Shown: one piece after another, positions 16,241 through 25,091 of the stretch
Layout: every line of letters begins with the position of its first letter
Position numbering within the stretch: the stretch's first letter is position 1
Assembly: GCA_039197065.1 (NCBI GenBank)
Contig: JBCCUL010000023.1
Coordinates: forward strand, 1-62,961
Length of the DNA: 62,961 nucleotides
Direction: 5' to 3'
Origin: JANQPX01 sp039197065
GTDB lineage: Bacteria; Pseudomonadota; Alphaproteobacteria; Geminicoccales; Geminicoccaceae
The notes under the pieces: model-generated
Told to the model about the DNA's origin: nothing
Seen by the model: only the letters and a program-made list of their open reading frames with translations
The model's database searches: none
Program-made: the position numbers and the translations under genes

Positions 16241-17631
16241 AAGATCTCTTCGAGCAGGCGCAACCTGCACCATCGCAGGCGCGGCCTGCACCGTCGACTA
16301 AAGCGGAAGCGCCGAAGCGTCCAGGCCAGACGCCCGTCAAGACCGGCGGCCCCGCCGCCCCGCTGGCGGAGAGGTTGAGGCCGGGGGTGTTGGAGGAGCT
16401 GGTGGGGCAGGACCATTTGCTCGGGGCGGAGACACCGCTCGGGCGGATGCTGTCGCGCGGCAAGATCAGCTCGGTCATTCTCTGGGGGCCGCCGGGGACC
16501 GGGAAAACGACGCTGGCGCGGCTGCTGGCGCGCGCCGTCGGCCAGCCGCTGGTGCAGCTCTCCGCCGTGATGTCCGGCGTCGCCGATCTTCGCAAGGTCT
16601 ATGACGAGGCGAAGAAGCGCCGACATATGGGCCAGCCGACCCTCCTGTTCATCGATGAAATCCATCGCTTCAACCGCGCGCAGCAGGACGGCCTGCTTGC
16701 CCAGGTCGAGGATGGGACGGTCATTTTGATCGGCGCGACCACGGAAAATCCGTCCTTCGCGCTGAATGGCGCGCTTCTCTCCCGTTCACAGGTGCTGGTG
16801 CTGAACCGTCTGGAGGAGCCCGCTCTCCTCGCCCTGATCGAACGAGCGGAAAAGGCGATCGGTCACAAACTGCCGCTTACCGACGATGCCCGCAAGCGCC
16901 TGACCGAACTTGCGGATGGCGACGGCCGCTATCTCCTGAACCTGGTCGAGTCCCTCGCCGATCTATCGGAAGAGTCAACGTTAGACCCCGCGGGTCTAGG
17001 GGAGGTGTTGCAGCGGCGCATGCCGCTCTACGACAAGCAGCAGGAGGCCCATTACAATCTGATAAGCGCGCTGCATAAATCCGTGCGTGGCTCCGATCCT
17101 GATGCGGCGCTTTACTGGTTTGCGCGCATGATCGATGGCGGCGAGGACCCGCGCTATCTGGCGCGCCGCATCGTGCGCATGGCGTCCGAGGACATCGGGG
17201 CGGCGGACCCCACGGCGCTGCCACTGACGCTTGCCGCCGCCGAAGCCTATGAGCGTCTCGGCACGCCGGAGGGTGAGCTGGCGCTGGCGCAGGCTGTCGT
17301 GCATCTGGCGATGGCGCCGAAATCGAACGCGGTCTATGTGGCGTTCAAGCGGGCCATGACGTCGGCCAAGGAGAGCGGCTCGCTGCTTCCGCCTGCGCAC
17401 ATCCTGAACGCACCGACCAAGCTGATGAAGGATCTCGGCTACGGTAAAGGCTACGATTACGATCATGACGCGCCCGATCGCTTCTCCGGTCAGAACTATT
17501 TTCCGGACGATATGGAGCGCCAGAGCTTTTATCAGCCGATCGACGAGGGCGCCGAAGCCGAGGTCAAGGCGCGTTTGGCGCAGTGGACCGTCTTGCGTAA
17601 GAAACGTCAGGCCAAGGGTGACAAGCCATGA
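16237..17631 (+). CDS. rarA: Replication-associated recombination protein A (AAA+ ATPase)
   Basis: RarA/MgsA acts at stalled replication forks and on single-stranded DNA gaps. The 464 residues show a Pro/Ala-rich N-terminus, ERLRPGVLEELVGQDHLLG, Walker A WGPPGTGKTTLARL, Walker B LLFIDEIHRFNRAQQDGLL and sensor 1 LIGATTENPSF. The C-terminal tetramerisation region includes ALYWFARMIDGGEDPRYLARRIVR and YFPDDMERQSFYQP. The ATGA overlap with the protease gene and the four-base overlap with the next gene suggest one transcript. Confidence 0.96.
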   Translation: MKDLFEQAQPAPSQARPAPSTKAEAPKRPGQTPVKTGGPAAPLAERLRPGVLEELVGQDHLLGAETPLGRMLSRGKISSVILWGPPGTGKTTLARLLARAVGQPLVQLSAVMSGVADLRKVYDEAKKRRHMGQPTLLFIDEIHRFNRAQQDGLLAQVEDGTVILIGATTENPSFALNGALLSRSQVLVLNRLEEPALLALIERAEKAIGHKLPLTDDARKRLTELADGDGRYLLNLVESLADLSEESTLDPAGLGEVLQRRMPLYDKQQEAHYNLISALHKSVRGSDPDAALYWFARMIDGGEDPRYLARRIVRMASEDIGAADPTALPLTLAAAEAYERLGTPEGELALAQAVVHLAMAPKSNAVYVAFKRAMTSAKESGSLLPPAHILNAPTKLMKDLGYGKGYDYDHDAPDRFSGQNYFPDDMERQSFYQPIDEGAEAEVKARLAQWTVLRKKRQAKGDKP

Positions 17632-18626
17632 GCGCCGTCGAACAGCGCGCGGTTGCCTCGGATGAGGCCGACATCCGCCTCGATCGCTGGTTCAAGCGCC
17701 ATTTTCCGAGCCTCGGCCATGGCCACCTGCAGAAGCTCCTGCGCACCGGCCAGGTGCGCATCGACGGCAAGCGCGCCCAAGCCAATGCCCGCCTCGCCGA
17801 AGGTCAGCTGATCAGGGTGCCTCCCCTCGGCGCGGCCGAAAGCGTTGACTTGAAGCCGCCGCCCAAACCGCGGCAACAAGATGCCCAAGAACTTCGAGCG
17901 ATGATCCTGCATGAGGACGACGCGCTCATTGCGCTCAACAAACCCGCAGGCCTCGCCGTTCAGGGAGGCAGCAAGACCAAGCGCCACATCGATGGCATGC
18001 TTCTTTCCCTCGCCCCCAAAGGTGAGCGCTACCGCCTGGTCCATCGTCTCGATCGCGACACATCAGGACTCCTGGTCATCGCCAAGACTGCGTCTTCGGC
18101 GGCGAAGCTGTCGAAAGCTTTTCAGCGCCACGAAGTGCAGAAGCTCTACTGGGCCCTGGTCGCCGGCCTGCCGCCCCTCGAACACGGCATCATCGACAAG
18201 GCCCTTTCCAAGGGCGTGGTGGACAAGCGATTCGGCGCGGACTTCGAACTGGTGCAAGCGGGAGGCGACGGTGCGCAAAAAGCGACGACCAGATACCGCA
18301 CCATCGCGCGCGCCGGCAAGCTTTCGGCCTGGCTCGCCCTTCAGCCGCTTTCGGGACGCACGCACCAGCTCCGCGTCCATTGCGCCCTGATGGACTGCCC
18401 GATCATCGGCGATCCCAAATATGGCGGGCCGAAGGCCGTCCCGGCAGGGGCGCCTCGTACCCTCATGCTGCATGCGCGGGAGCTGGATCTACCCCATCCC
18501 GATGGCGGGCGCTTGACGCTCGAAGCCCCTTTGCCCGATACCATGCGGTTGGGTTTCGCCTGGATCGGCTTTGAACCTGACCCCACCTTATCGGGCGCGC
18601 GCCTCGTGGATTTCGAAGAGCTTTGA
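17628..18626 (+). CDS. RluC/RluD-family 23S rRNA pseudouridine synthase
   Basis: The 332-residue protein has an N-terminal S4 RNA-binding domain (DIRLDRWFKRHFPSLGHGHLQKLLRTGQVRIDG) and a catalytic domain with HRLDRDTSGLLVIAKTA, whose aspartate is the catalytic residue of the RluA group, plus GRTHQLRVHCALMDCPIIGDPKYGG. It isomerises uridines in 23S rRNA. Whether it is the RluC or RluD orthologue cannot be settled by eye, so no symbol is given. It overlaps rarA by four bases. Confidence 0.92.
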   Translation: MSAVEQRAVASDEADIRLDRWFKRHFPSLGHGHLQKLLRTGQVRIDGKRAQANARLAEGQLIRVPPLGAAESVDLKPPPKPRQQDAQELRAMILHEDDALIALNKPAGLAVQGGSKTKRHIDGMLLSLAPKGERYRLVHRLDRDTSGLLVIAKTASSAAKLSKAFQRHEVQKLYWALVAGLPPLEHGIIDKALSKGVVDKRFGADFELVQAGGDGAQKATTRYRTIARAGKLSAWLALQPLSGRTHQLRVHCALMDCPIIGDPKYGGPKAVPAGAPRTLMLHARELDLPHPDGGRLTLEAPLPDTMRLGFAWIGFEPDPTLSGARLVDFEEL

Positions 18627-18636
18627 AAGCAACAGC

Positions 18637-19299
18637 ATGGTCAGCCTGATCCTTTTCGATTGCGACGGCACGCTGGTGGACAGCCAGTATGTGATCATCG
18701 AGACCATGAACCGCACCTTCCGCGCCAAGAATCTGGCGCCGCCAACGCCGGAGCAGATTCGCTCGATCGTCGGACTTTCGCTCGACCTGGCCATGGGAAG
18801 ACTGGCGCCGGATCTGGACGCATCGGATCATCATCACCTCGCCGACCTTTATAAACAGCACTTCGCCGCCCTTCGTCTCGCCGAAGACTTTTCCGAGCCG
18901 CTGTTCGAAGGGGTCGAAGCGACGCTCGATAAGTTGAAGGCCGGTGACACAGTGCTCGGTGTCGCCACGGGCAAGAGTTTGCGTGGGTTGCAGATGGTCT
19001 TGGAGCATCACGGTATTCGCGATCGTTTCGTTACCCTGCAGACCGCGGATTTTCACCCCAGCAAACCGCATCCCAGCATGATCGAACAGGCGTTGAAGGA
19101 AACGGGGGCGAAGCCGGCAACCACCTTGATGGTCGGCGACACCACCTTCGACATCGAGATGGCGATCGCAGCCGGCGTGCGCCCGATCGGTGTGAATTGG
19201 GGCTATCATCCGGCATCGACTCTGGTGGAAGCCGGGGCAGAGATCGTTCTCGATCGCTTCGAGCAGGTGCTGGATATGCTGGGTGACGCCGACGCATGA
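18637..19299 (+). CDS. HAD-superfamily phosphatase (phosphoglycolate phosphatase-like)
   Basis: A 220-residue HAD hydrolase of subfamily IA: motif I LILFDCDGTLVDSQ (nucleophile Asp and acid/base Asp), motif II GVATGKSLRGL, motif III KPHPSMIEQAL and motif IV MVGDTTFDIEMA. A helical cap lies between motifs I and II. Substrate is unknown; phosphoglycolate or another small phosphomonoester is plausible. ATG 18637 is preferred over an upstream frame that overlaps the pseudouridine synthase, because it places motif I at the N-terminus. Confidence 0.9.
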   Translation: MVSLILFDCDGTLVDSQYVIIETMNRTFRAKNLAPPTPEQIRSIVGLSLDLAMGRLAPDLDASDHHHLADLYKQHFAALRLAEDFSEPLFEGVEATLDKLKAGDTVLGVATGKSLRGLQMVLEHHGIRDRFVTLQTADFHPSKPHPSMIEQALKETGAKPATTLMVGDTTFDIEMAIAAGVRPIGVNWGYHPASTLVEAGAEIVLDRFEQVLDMLGDADA

Positions 19300-19997
19300 A
19301 GCGCTTCTACAAAACGACGGGCGTCGACGAGATCGATGGCGGCTTTCGCGTGCTGCTGGACGGACGCTCCCTGAAGACGCCGGCGCGAGCGGAGCTGGTG
19401 GTGCCGGTCGAAGGCCTGGCCCATGCCGTCGCCGAAGAATGGGATGCGCAGGCGGACGAGATTGCGCCCGACGCCATGCCGATCACCCGCCTTGCGACCA
19501 CGGCGGTCGATCGCATGCCCGAACTGCGCAAGCCGGCCGTCCAGGAAATCGCCGACTATGCCGGCACCGATCTGGTCTGCTACCGGGCACCCGATCCGGA
19601 CGAGCTGGTCCGTCGCCAGCATGACGTCTGGCAGCCGGCGCTGGACTGGATGGCCAAGCGTTACGACATCGCGTTCGATCTGACGGTTTCCCTGACGCCG
19701 GCCACACAGCCCGAAGCGACGCTTACCGGCGTGCGCAACGTGATCGAGGCGATCGACGATTGGCCGCTGGTCGGTATTCACGGGGCGACCACCAGTCTCG
19801 GCTCCGTGGTTCTGGCGCTCGCCCTTTGGCACGGCCGTTACGACGCCGATGCCGCCGTTGATGCGAGCCTTGTCGATGCGCTTTTTGAACTGGAGCGCTG
19901 GGGCGAGGAGCGCGATGCCGCGAAGCGCCATGAGGTCCTGCGCCGTGACGTCCGGGGCGTAGCCCGTTTCCTGCAACACCTTCCGCCCAAATCTTAG
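19296..19997 (+). CDS. ATP12-family F1 ATPase assembly chaperone
   Basis: A 233-residue protein starting MKRFYKTTGVDEIDGGFRVLLDGRSLKTPAR, with AVAEEWDAQADEIAPDAMPITRLATTAVDR, the ATP12 signature. ATP12 binds the F1 alpha subunit during ATP synthase assembly in mitochondria and alphaproteobacteria. The family is a good lineage marker. It overlaps the HAD gene by four bases; the pseudouridine synthase-HAD-ATP12 order is common in alphaproteobacteria as I recall it. Confidence 0.93.
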   Translation: MKRFYKTTGVDEIDGGFRVLLDGRSLKTPARAELVVPVEGLAHAVAEEWDAQADEIAPDAMPITRLATTAVDRMPELRKPAVQEIADYAGTDLVCYRAPDPDELVRRQHDVWQPALDWMAKRYDIAFDLTVSLTPATQPEATLTGVRNVIEAIDDWPLVGIHGATTSLGSVVLALALWHGRYDADAAVDASLVDALFELERWGEERDAAKRHEVLRRDVRGVARFLQHLPPKS

Positions 19998-20095
19998 CGA
20001 CATGGTCAACAAGGAACACCGGTAAGAATCCGACAAAAGACCGCATAACCATCGACCTTAAAGCTCCTTCTTCGAAGGCAGCGGCAAGTCAATGA

Positions 20096-20110
20096 TGTGG
20101 TCACACCACA
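20096..20110. promoter_or_regulatory. GntR/FadR-type palindrome before the cation transporter
   Basis: TGTGGT-CAC-ACCACA is a perfect 6+6 palindrome ending 12 bases before the ATG at 20123. The core TGGTNNNACCA is the operator pattern of the FadR subfamily of GntR regulators (PdhR, LldR, GlcC). A nearly identical site precedes the aldo/keto reductase gene at 21751. No GntR gene lies in the window. Confidence 0.5.
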
Positions 20111-20122
20111 GAATGGAGCGGC

Positions 20123-21133
20123 ATGGCAGCGTCCTCATCGAAAACCGTTATCTATGCAGCCCTGATCGGCAACGGGCTGATCGCGATCACCAAGTTCATC
20201 GCGGCTGGCATCACCGGCAGTGCGGCGATGCTGTCGGAGGCCGTTCATTCGGTCGTCGATACCGGCAATCAGGGGCTCTTGCTCTACGGCATCAGACGCT
20301 CCAATCGCCCGCCGGACGACGCGCATCCCTTCGGCTACGGCATGGAGCTCTATTTCTGGGCGTTCGTCGTGGCGATCCTGATCTTCGCGGGCGGAGCGGG
20401 GATTTCGGCCTATCACGGGATCGAAAAGATCCTGCATCCGGAGCCGCTGGAGAACGTGTACATCAATTACATCGTGCTCCTTCTCGCCATGTGTTTCGAG
20501 GCGGTTGCCTGGTGGATTGCGTTCAAGGCCTTTCGCGAGAGCAAAGGCGACCTTGGCTATTTCGAGGCCGTGCGGCGCAGCAAAGACCCGACACTTTTCA
20601 CCGTGCTGTTCGAAGACAGCGCTGCAATGGCCGGTTTGATCGTGGCGTTTATCGGCATCGCACTCGGCCAGGCGCTCGACATGCCGGTGCTGGACGGTGT
20701 TGCCTCCCTTCTGATCGGCGTTATCCTGGCGCTGACCGCAGCGCTGCTCGCCTATGAGGCCAAAGGCCTTCTGATCGGCGAAGGCGTCCAGCCCGGCGTG
20801 AAACGCGGCATCGAGGCGGTGATCGCCGAGCAGCCGGGCATCGTCAAGCTTAACGAGCTGCGCAGCATGCATTTCGGGCCGGAGGAGGCGCTGCTGACCA
20901 TCAGTGTCGACTTCCGCAGCGATCTCACCGCTGACCAGGTCGAACAGACCATCTCAGAGATGGAGCAGACGATAAAGGCGCGCTATCCTGAGGTTAGGCG
21001 TGTCTTCATCGAAGCGCAGAACTGGCGAGCCCATCAGGCGGATCGTCGGGCGACGCAAAACCGGAAGACGGTTGAGAGCAAGGATGAACCAACTGCCAAG
21101 CCCGCGTCGGAAGGCCCTGTCGAGGATGCATGA
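20123..21133 (+). CDS. Cation diffusion facilitator transporter
   Basis: A 336-residue inner-membrane metal/proton antiporter. TM1-TM2 contain TGSAAMLSEAVHSVVDTGNQ with the metal-binding His-X3-Asp pattern, then HPFGYGMELYFWAFVVAIL. A further acidic pair appears in TM5 (FEDSAAMAGLIVAFIGIAL). A cytosolic domain follows after about residue 215 (GVKRGIEAVIAEQPGIVKLNEL). The tail is charged and low-complexity. Likely substrates are zinc, manganese or iron; not decidable here. The start is preceded by a GntR-like palindrome. Confidence 0.9.
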   Translation: MAASSSKTVIYAALIGNGLIAITKFIAAGITGSAAMLSEAVHSVVDTGNQGLLLYGIRRSNRPPDDAHPFGYGMELYFWAFVVAILIFAGGAGISAYHGIEKILHPEPLENVYINYIVLLLAMCFEAVAWWIAFKAFRESKGDLGYFEAVRRSKDPTLFTVLFEDSAAMAGLIVAFIGIALGQALDMPVLDGVASLLIGVILALTAALLAYEAKGLLIGEGVQPGVKRGIEAVIAEQPGIVKLNELRSMHFGPEEALLTISVDFRSDLTADQVEQTISEMEQTIKARYPEVRRVFIEAQNWRAHQADRRATQNRKTVESKDEPTAKPASEGPVEDA

Positions 21134-21654
21134 ACGACCTTGGAGACCCTAATATCGATGTCGAGACGGCCAGGCTCTTTCTGCCGCCGCTAAAGGAGAG
21201 CGATGCCGCCGATTTTGCCGCTCTGTTCGAGGGTGACTGGGAGGCTGTCAAACAAACGGGCCAGCTTCCCTTTCCGGCGACGGTCGCTGCCATGCAGGTA
21301 TGGATCAGGCGGCATACCGGACCGGGCGGTCACGCCTTTCTGCTGCGCCGCAAGGAGGACAGGGAAGTGATCGGCGCCATCGGCTTCGGCGGTCGTGGGC
21401 CGATCTCGGAGCTTGGCTATGCGCTCGGGCGCAATTTCTGGGGCAAAGGCTATGCAACCGAAGCCACGATCGCCATGATCGAGGCAGCGCGTGCTCGGGG
21501 GCTGGGAGGGCTTCAGGCCTACAGCTTCGTCGAAAATCCGGCGTCGGCCAGGGTGCTGGAGAAGGCGGGCTTTTCCAAGGTGGGTACGATCATCAGGGAA
21601 TATCCCAAGCGCGGCGGGATGCGCCGGGTGACCCACTTCAGAACGATGCTTTAG
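21130..21654 (+). CDS. GNAT N-acetyltransferase (RimJ/RimL type)
   Basis: A 174-residue GNAT protein: VETARLFLPPLKESDAADFAALF at the start, then IGAIGFGGRGPISELGYALGRNFWGKGYATEA, the acetyl-CoA pyrophosphate loop, and SARVLEKAGFSKVGTI at the end. This matches the Acetyltransf_3 group, whose members modify ribosomal proteins or small amines. Its ATG overlaps the transporter stop (ATGA), so the two are probably translated together. Confidence 0.88.
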   Translation: MNDLGDPNIDVETARLFLPPLKESDAADFAALFEGDWEAVKQTGQLPFPATVAAMQVWIRRHTGPGGHAFLLRRKEDREVIGAIGFGGRGPISELGYALGRNFWGKGYATEATIAMIEAARARGLGGLQAYSFVENPASARVLEKAGFSKVGTIIREYPKRGGMRRVTHFRTML

Positions 21655-21678
21655 ACGAGTGGTGCGGCCATGTCGGAA

Positions 21679-21693
21679 GATGCCCTTGGCATC
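21679..21693 (+). terminator. Small hairpin after the GNAT gene
   Basis: GATGCC-CTT-GGCATC is a perfect 6-bp stem with a 3-base loop, 25 bases after the GNAT stop. It lacks a T run. It may mark the end of the transporter-GNAT transcript. Confidence 0.3.
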
Positions 21694-21729
21694 CCTCGGA
21701 AACTTGGCGGCATACCGTCGGCTTGGACG

Positions 21730-21765
21730 TTGACGGTCAGAATCGAATGTTGTGGTTATACCACG
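21730..21765 (+). promoter_or_regulatory. Possible promoter with overlapping GntR-type operator
   Basis: TTGACG at 21730-21735 and GGTTAT at 21754-21759 are separated by 18 bases and could be -35 and -10 boxes. The palindrome TGTGGTTATACCACG (21751-21765) covers the -10 box, as expected for a repressor site. The arms TGTGGT and ACCAC equal those of the site at 20096. The aldo/keto reductase ATG is 20 bases further on. Confidence 0.45.
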
Positions 21766-21785
21766 TCGGATAGGGAGCAGGGGTA

Positions 21786-22805
21786 ATGGAGTATCGGAAG
21801 CTTGGGCGAAGCGGCCTTAAGGTGTCGCCGCTTTGCCTTGGCACCATGATGTTCGGTGGTCAGACAGGCGAGCCAGCGGCGACCCGCATCATCGAGAAGG
21901 CGCGCTATCAGGGACTGAACTTCATCGATACGGCGGATGCTTACAATCAGGGCCGCTCGGAAGAGGTCGTCGGCCGCGCCATACGCGCCGATCGCGACCA
22001 TTGGATTCTCGCCACCAAGATGGCGAATCCGATGGGATCGGGACCCAACCAAAGCGGCCTGTCCCGAAGGCGGATGTTTCAGGCGCTTGAGGCCTCGTTG
22101 AAGCGCCTGGGCACCGACTACGTCGATATCATGTACCTCCATAAAGAGGATCATGAGACGCCGCTCGAGGAAACCATCGGCGCGATGGCCGATCTGGTCC
22201 GTTCCGGCAAGCTCCGCTATTTCGGCCTTTCCAATTACCGAAGCTGGCGGGTCGCGACGATCTGCGATCTTTGCGACCGTCTCGGCATCGATCGCCCCGT
22301 GGTCAGCCAGCCCTATTACAACGCCATGAACCGCATGCCCGAGGTCGAGCATTTGCCGGCTTGCGACTATTTCGGTCTTGGCGTCGTGCCGTATAGTCCG
22401 CTCGCACGCGGCGTGCTCAGCGGCAAATATCAGCCGGGTGAGCCGCCCCCTGACGACTCCCGCGCCGGCCGGAAGGACGCGCGCATAATGCAGAGCGAAT
22501 GGCGCGAGGAAAGCCTGGTGATCGCGCAGAAGATCAAGGCCCATGCCGAAGCGCTCGGCGTCACGCCCGGCCAATTCGCTGTCGCATGGGTCCTCAACAA
22601 TCGCATCGTAAGCGCACCGATCGTCGGACCGCGCACCGAGGAACAGTTCGACGATTATCTGGGTGCGCTCGCCTACAGCTTCACCAACGAGGACGAGGCG
22701 CTGATCGATGGTCTGGTGCCGATCGGTCACCCGTCGACGCCTGGCTATAACGATCCCGCCTATCCCGTCGAGGGCCGGCCTACCTGGACGGCAGACGTGG
22801 TCTGA
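21786..22805 (+). CDS. Aldo/keto reductase
   Basis: A 339-residue NADPH-dependent TIM-barrel oxidoreductase. The tetrad is visible: Asp and Tyr in FIDTADAYNQGRSEEVVG, Lys in LATKMANPMG and His in YLHKEDHETPLEE. SNYRSWRVATICD and the late APIVGPRTEEQFDDYLGAL segment bind the cofactor. It resembles the YajO/IolS-type subfamily. The substrate is not evident. It reads straight into the ABC exporter pair, 2 bases apart, so it may share that operon. Confidence 0.93.
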   Translation: MEYRKLGRSGLKVSPLCLGTMMFGGQTGEPAATRIIEKARYQGLNFIDTADAYNQGRSEEVVGRAIRADRDHWILATKMANPMGSGPNQSGLSRRRMFQALEASLKRLGTDYVDIMYLHKEDHETPLEETIGAMADLVRSGKLRYFGLSNYRSWRVATICDLCDRLGIDRPVVSQPYYNAMNRMPEVEHLPACDYFGLGVVPYSPLARGVLSGKYQPGEPPPDDSRAGRKDARIMQSEWREESLVIAQKIKAHAEALGVTPGQFAVAWVLNNRIVSAPIVGPRTEEQFDDYLGALAYSFTNEDEALIDGLVPIGHPSTPGYNDPAYPVEGRPTWTADVV

Positions 22806-22807
22806 GC

Positions 22808-23713
22808 ATGGGTGATGCACGTCCCGTGATCGAGGCGATCAGCCTTGAAAAGCGTTACGGTGACTTTGAGGCCGTGCGCGGCATCGACCTCAAGGTCGGG
22901 AAAGGCCTCTGTATCGGCCTTTTGGGACCGAACGGCGCTGGCAAGACCACCACCATGCGCATGATCATGGGGCTGACCACGGTCACGGCAGGCAAGCTCA
23001 CGGTGTTCGGCAAACCCGTCGATGCCATCGACCGCGCCGATCGCGCCAAGATCGGGCTGGTGCCCCAGGAGGACAACCTCGATCCGGAACTCTCGGTTCG
23101 TCAAAACCTCGAAGTCTATGGTCGCTATTTCAAGCTGCCGTCGGCGTCAATCAGCAAGCGCGTGCCGGAACTCCTGGCCTTCATGGAACTGACCGAGAAG
23201 CAGGATCAGAGTGTCAATCAGCTCTCCGGCGGCATGAAGCGTCGCCTGGTGATTGCCCGCGCCCTGATCGGCGATCCGGAACTGGTGATCCTCGACGAAC
23301 CTACCACCGGCCTCGATCCGCAGGCGCGCGTCCTGATCTGGAAACAGCTCCAGGCGCTGAAGCGCGAGGGCAAGACGCTGCTCCTCACCACCCACTACAT
23401 GGACGAGGCCGAACGTCTCGCCGACCACATCGTGATCATCGACGGCGGCAGGGTCCTCGCTGAAGGCTCGCCTGCCAAGCTGATTCGCGAGCATGTCCGC
23501 GGCCATGTGTTCGACGTGCAAAAGCCTCTGCCGGCAGTGCTCGCCAATGGCCGCTTCGAATCCGAGGACATCGGCGATTCGGTGCTCTTCTACGTCGAGA
23601 GGGCCGATGAGCTTCGGCACGAACTCTCCAAGGACGTCCACTATCTGCATCGCCCGGCCAATCTCGAGGACGTCTTTCTTCGTCTCACCGGTCGTAAGCT
23701 GCGAGAAGCCTGA
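22808..23713 (+). CDS. ABC exporter ATPase (NodI-like)
   Basis: A 301-residue ATP-binding protein: Walker A GLLGPNGAGKTTT, Q-loop VPQEDNLDPELSVRQNL, signature QLSGGMKRRL, Walker B LVILDEPTTGLDPQ and H-loop LTTHYMDEAERL. The C-terminal part with ANLEDVFLRLTGRKL is typical of the DrrA/NodI drug or polysaccharide exporter group. It pairs with the permease immediately downstream. The substrate is unknown; there is no nod gene context. Confidence 0.93.
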   Translation: MGDARPVIEAISLEKRYGDFEAVRGIDLKVGKGLCIGLLGPNGAGKTTTMRMIMGLTTVTAGKLTVFGKPVDAIDRADRAKIGLVPQEDNLDPELSVRQNLEVYGRYFKLPSASISKRVPELLAFMELTEKQDQSVNQLSGGMKRRLVIARALIGDPELVILDEPTTGLDPQARVLIWKQLQALKREGKTLLLTTHYMDEAERLADHIVIIDGGRVLAEGSPAKLIREHVRGHVFDVQKPLPAVLANGRFESEDIGDSVLFYVERADELRHELSKDVHYLHRPANLEDVFLRLTGRKLREA

Positions 23714-23714
23714 C

Positions 23715-24497
23715 ATGGACTGGATCATCGAGCGTGTGCCCTACAGCGTCGCAGTTTGGTGGCGTCATTTTCTGGTTTGGCAAAAGACCATCTGGTCATC
23801 CCTCGCGCTGCAGATGGTGAACCCTGTCCTCTATCTCTTCGCTTTCGGCTTCGGCTTGGGGGCAGTCATCCGAGACATGGGCGGGCTCGACTATCTGGTC
23901 TTCATCGTGCCGGGCATGATGGCCTATTCGATGATGTTCACTGCGAGCTTCGAAGCGACCATCTCCGCCTATTCCAGGCTCACCATGCAGCAGACCTGGA
24001 GCGCCATACTCGCCTCGCCCGTGAGCCTGTTCGAACTGATGTTGGGCGAGAACGCCTGGGCGATCGCCAAGGGCCTCTTCTCTGCCTTTGGCGTGATCAT
24101 CGTCGCGTCCTTTTGGGGCGGTATCGTCTCGCTTCCAGGCGCGCTCATCTCGCTTCTCGTTCTGGCCCTCGCCGGCTTCACTTTCTCTGCCTGCGGGCTC
24201 GCGGCAACGGCGCATGCAAGGAACTGGGAATTCATCAGCTATTTCATGACGTTCTGGGTGACGCCCAATTTCATTTTCTCCGGCGTCTTCTTCTCGATTG
24301 ATCGCTTTCCGAGCTATGTCCAGGCGCTGGCCTGGCTTCTGCCCACCACCCATGTAATCGAGGTTATCCGTCCGCTGACCTCAGGACAACCGCTCGACCC
24401 GCTTATGGCCATTCTCCACGTCCTGTTCCTCGCCGGGCTCGGCGGTCTCATGTTCTTCCTCGCCTACAGAAAGCTGAAATCCCGCATGTTCGACTGA
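23715..24497 (+). CDS. ABC-2 type exporter permease (NodJ-like)
   Basis: A 260-residue membrane protein with about six helices. FIVPGMMAYSMMFTASFEATISAY and FWVTPNFIFSGVFFSIDRFPSYVQ are typical of ABC-2 permeases of the NodJ/DrrB type. It begins one base after the ATPase stop. An open frame extends upstream, but ATG 23715 (MDWIIERVPYSVAVW) is the natural start. With the ATPase it would form a 2+2 exporter. Confidence 0.9.
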   Translation: MDWIIERVPYSVAVWWRHFLVWQKTIWSSLALQMVNPVLYLFAFGFGLGAVIRDMGGLDYLVFIVPGMMAYSMMFTASFEATISAYSRLTMQQTWSAILASPVSLFELMLGENAWAIAKGLFSAFGVIIVASFWGGIVSLPGALISLLVLALAGFTFSACGLAATAHARNWEFISYFMTFWVTPNFIFSGVFFSIDRFPSYVQALAWLLPTTHVIEVIRPLTSGQPLDPLMAILHVLFLAGLGGLMFFLAYRKLKSRMFD

Positions 24498-24508
24498 GGA
24501 ATACAGCG

Positions 24509-25054
24509 ATGACTGCATCCCTGGTGCTCGCCTCGACCGCCTATGCCGGGAGCTATGTCGAGGCCCTCCGAGAGGGCTTCAGGCGAGGAGATCAGCCTGC
24601 GAAGAAACCTGGAGAGATCGACAAGATCGAAGCCGATTTCGAAGCGTTCTTCGCAAGATTGACCATCAAGACCGGCGATGTCGTCCTGCCGAATGGCGAT
24701 CTCATTCCCCGCGTGCCATCGGATGTCTTTTTTCTGGTCGATGGCGGCACCTTCATCGGCGAGGCGGGTGTGCGCTACACCTTGAACGATTGGCTTCTCC
24801 AGATCGGCGGCCATGTCGGCTACGGCATTCGGCCGATGTTCCAGCGGCAGGGCTACGGCAAGCTGATCCTCAAGCTCTCCCTCGATATCCTGCGCGAAAG
24901 CGGTGTCGAGAAGGCGCTGGTGACCTGCTACGATTACAATATCGGCTCGGCGAGGATCATCGAAGCCAATGGCGGTGTTCTCGCCAACCTGATCGATGAT
25001 CCGCGTGGCGGCGGCAAATCGAGGCGCTATTGGATCGATCTGAAAAAAGCTTAA
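24509..25054 (+). CDS. GNAT-fold N-acetyltransferase
   Basis: A 181-residue protein with FIGEAGVRYTLNDWLLQIGGHVGYGIRPMFQRQGYGKLIL, where the last part is the acetyl-CoA loop, then YNIGSARIIEANGGVLAN. It resembles the YjgM/'predicted acetyltransferase' group. It starts 11 bases after the permease gene, so it may be in the same transcript. Substrate unknown. Confidence 0.85.
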   Translation: MTASLVLASTAYAGSYVEALREGFRRGDQPAKKPGEIDKIEADFEAFFARLTIKTGDVVLPNGDLIPRVPSDVFFLVDGGTFIGEAGVRYTLNDWLLQIGGHVGYGIRPMFQRQGYGKLILKLSLDILRESGVEKALVTCYDYNIGSARIIEANGGVLANLIDDPRGGGKSRRYWIDLKKA

Positions 25055-25091
25055 GTCTAAGACTGTCCCTGCTAGCGATTGTCCGGAGTGA

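Noticed and set aside
22808..24497. Nodulation factor exporter nodIJ
   Set aside because: The pair is only NodI/NodJ-like by family; no nodABC or nod box is present, so a general drug or lipid exporter is as likely.
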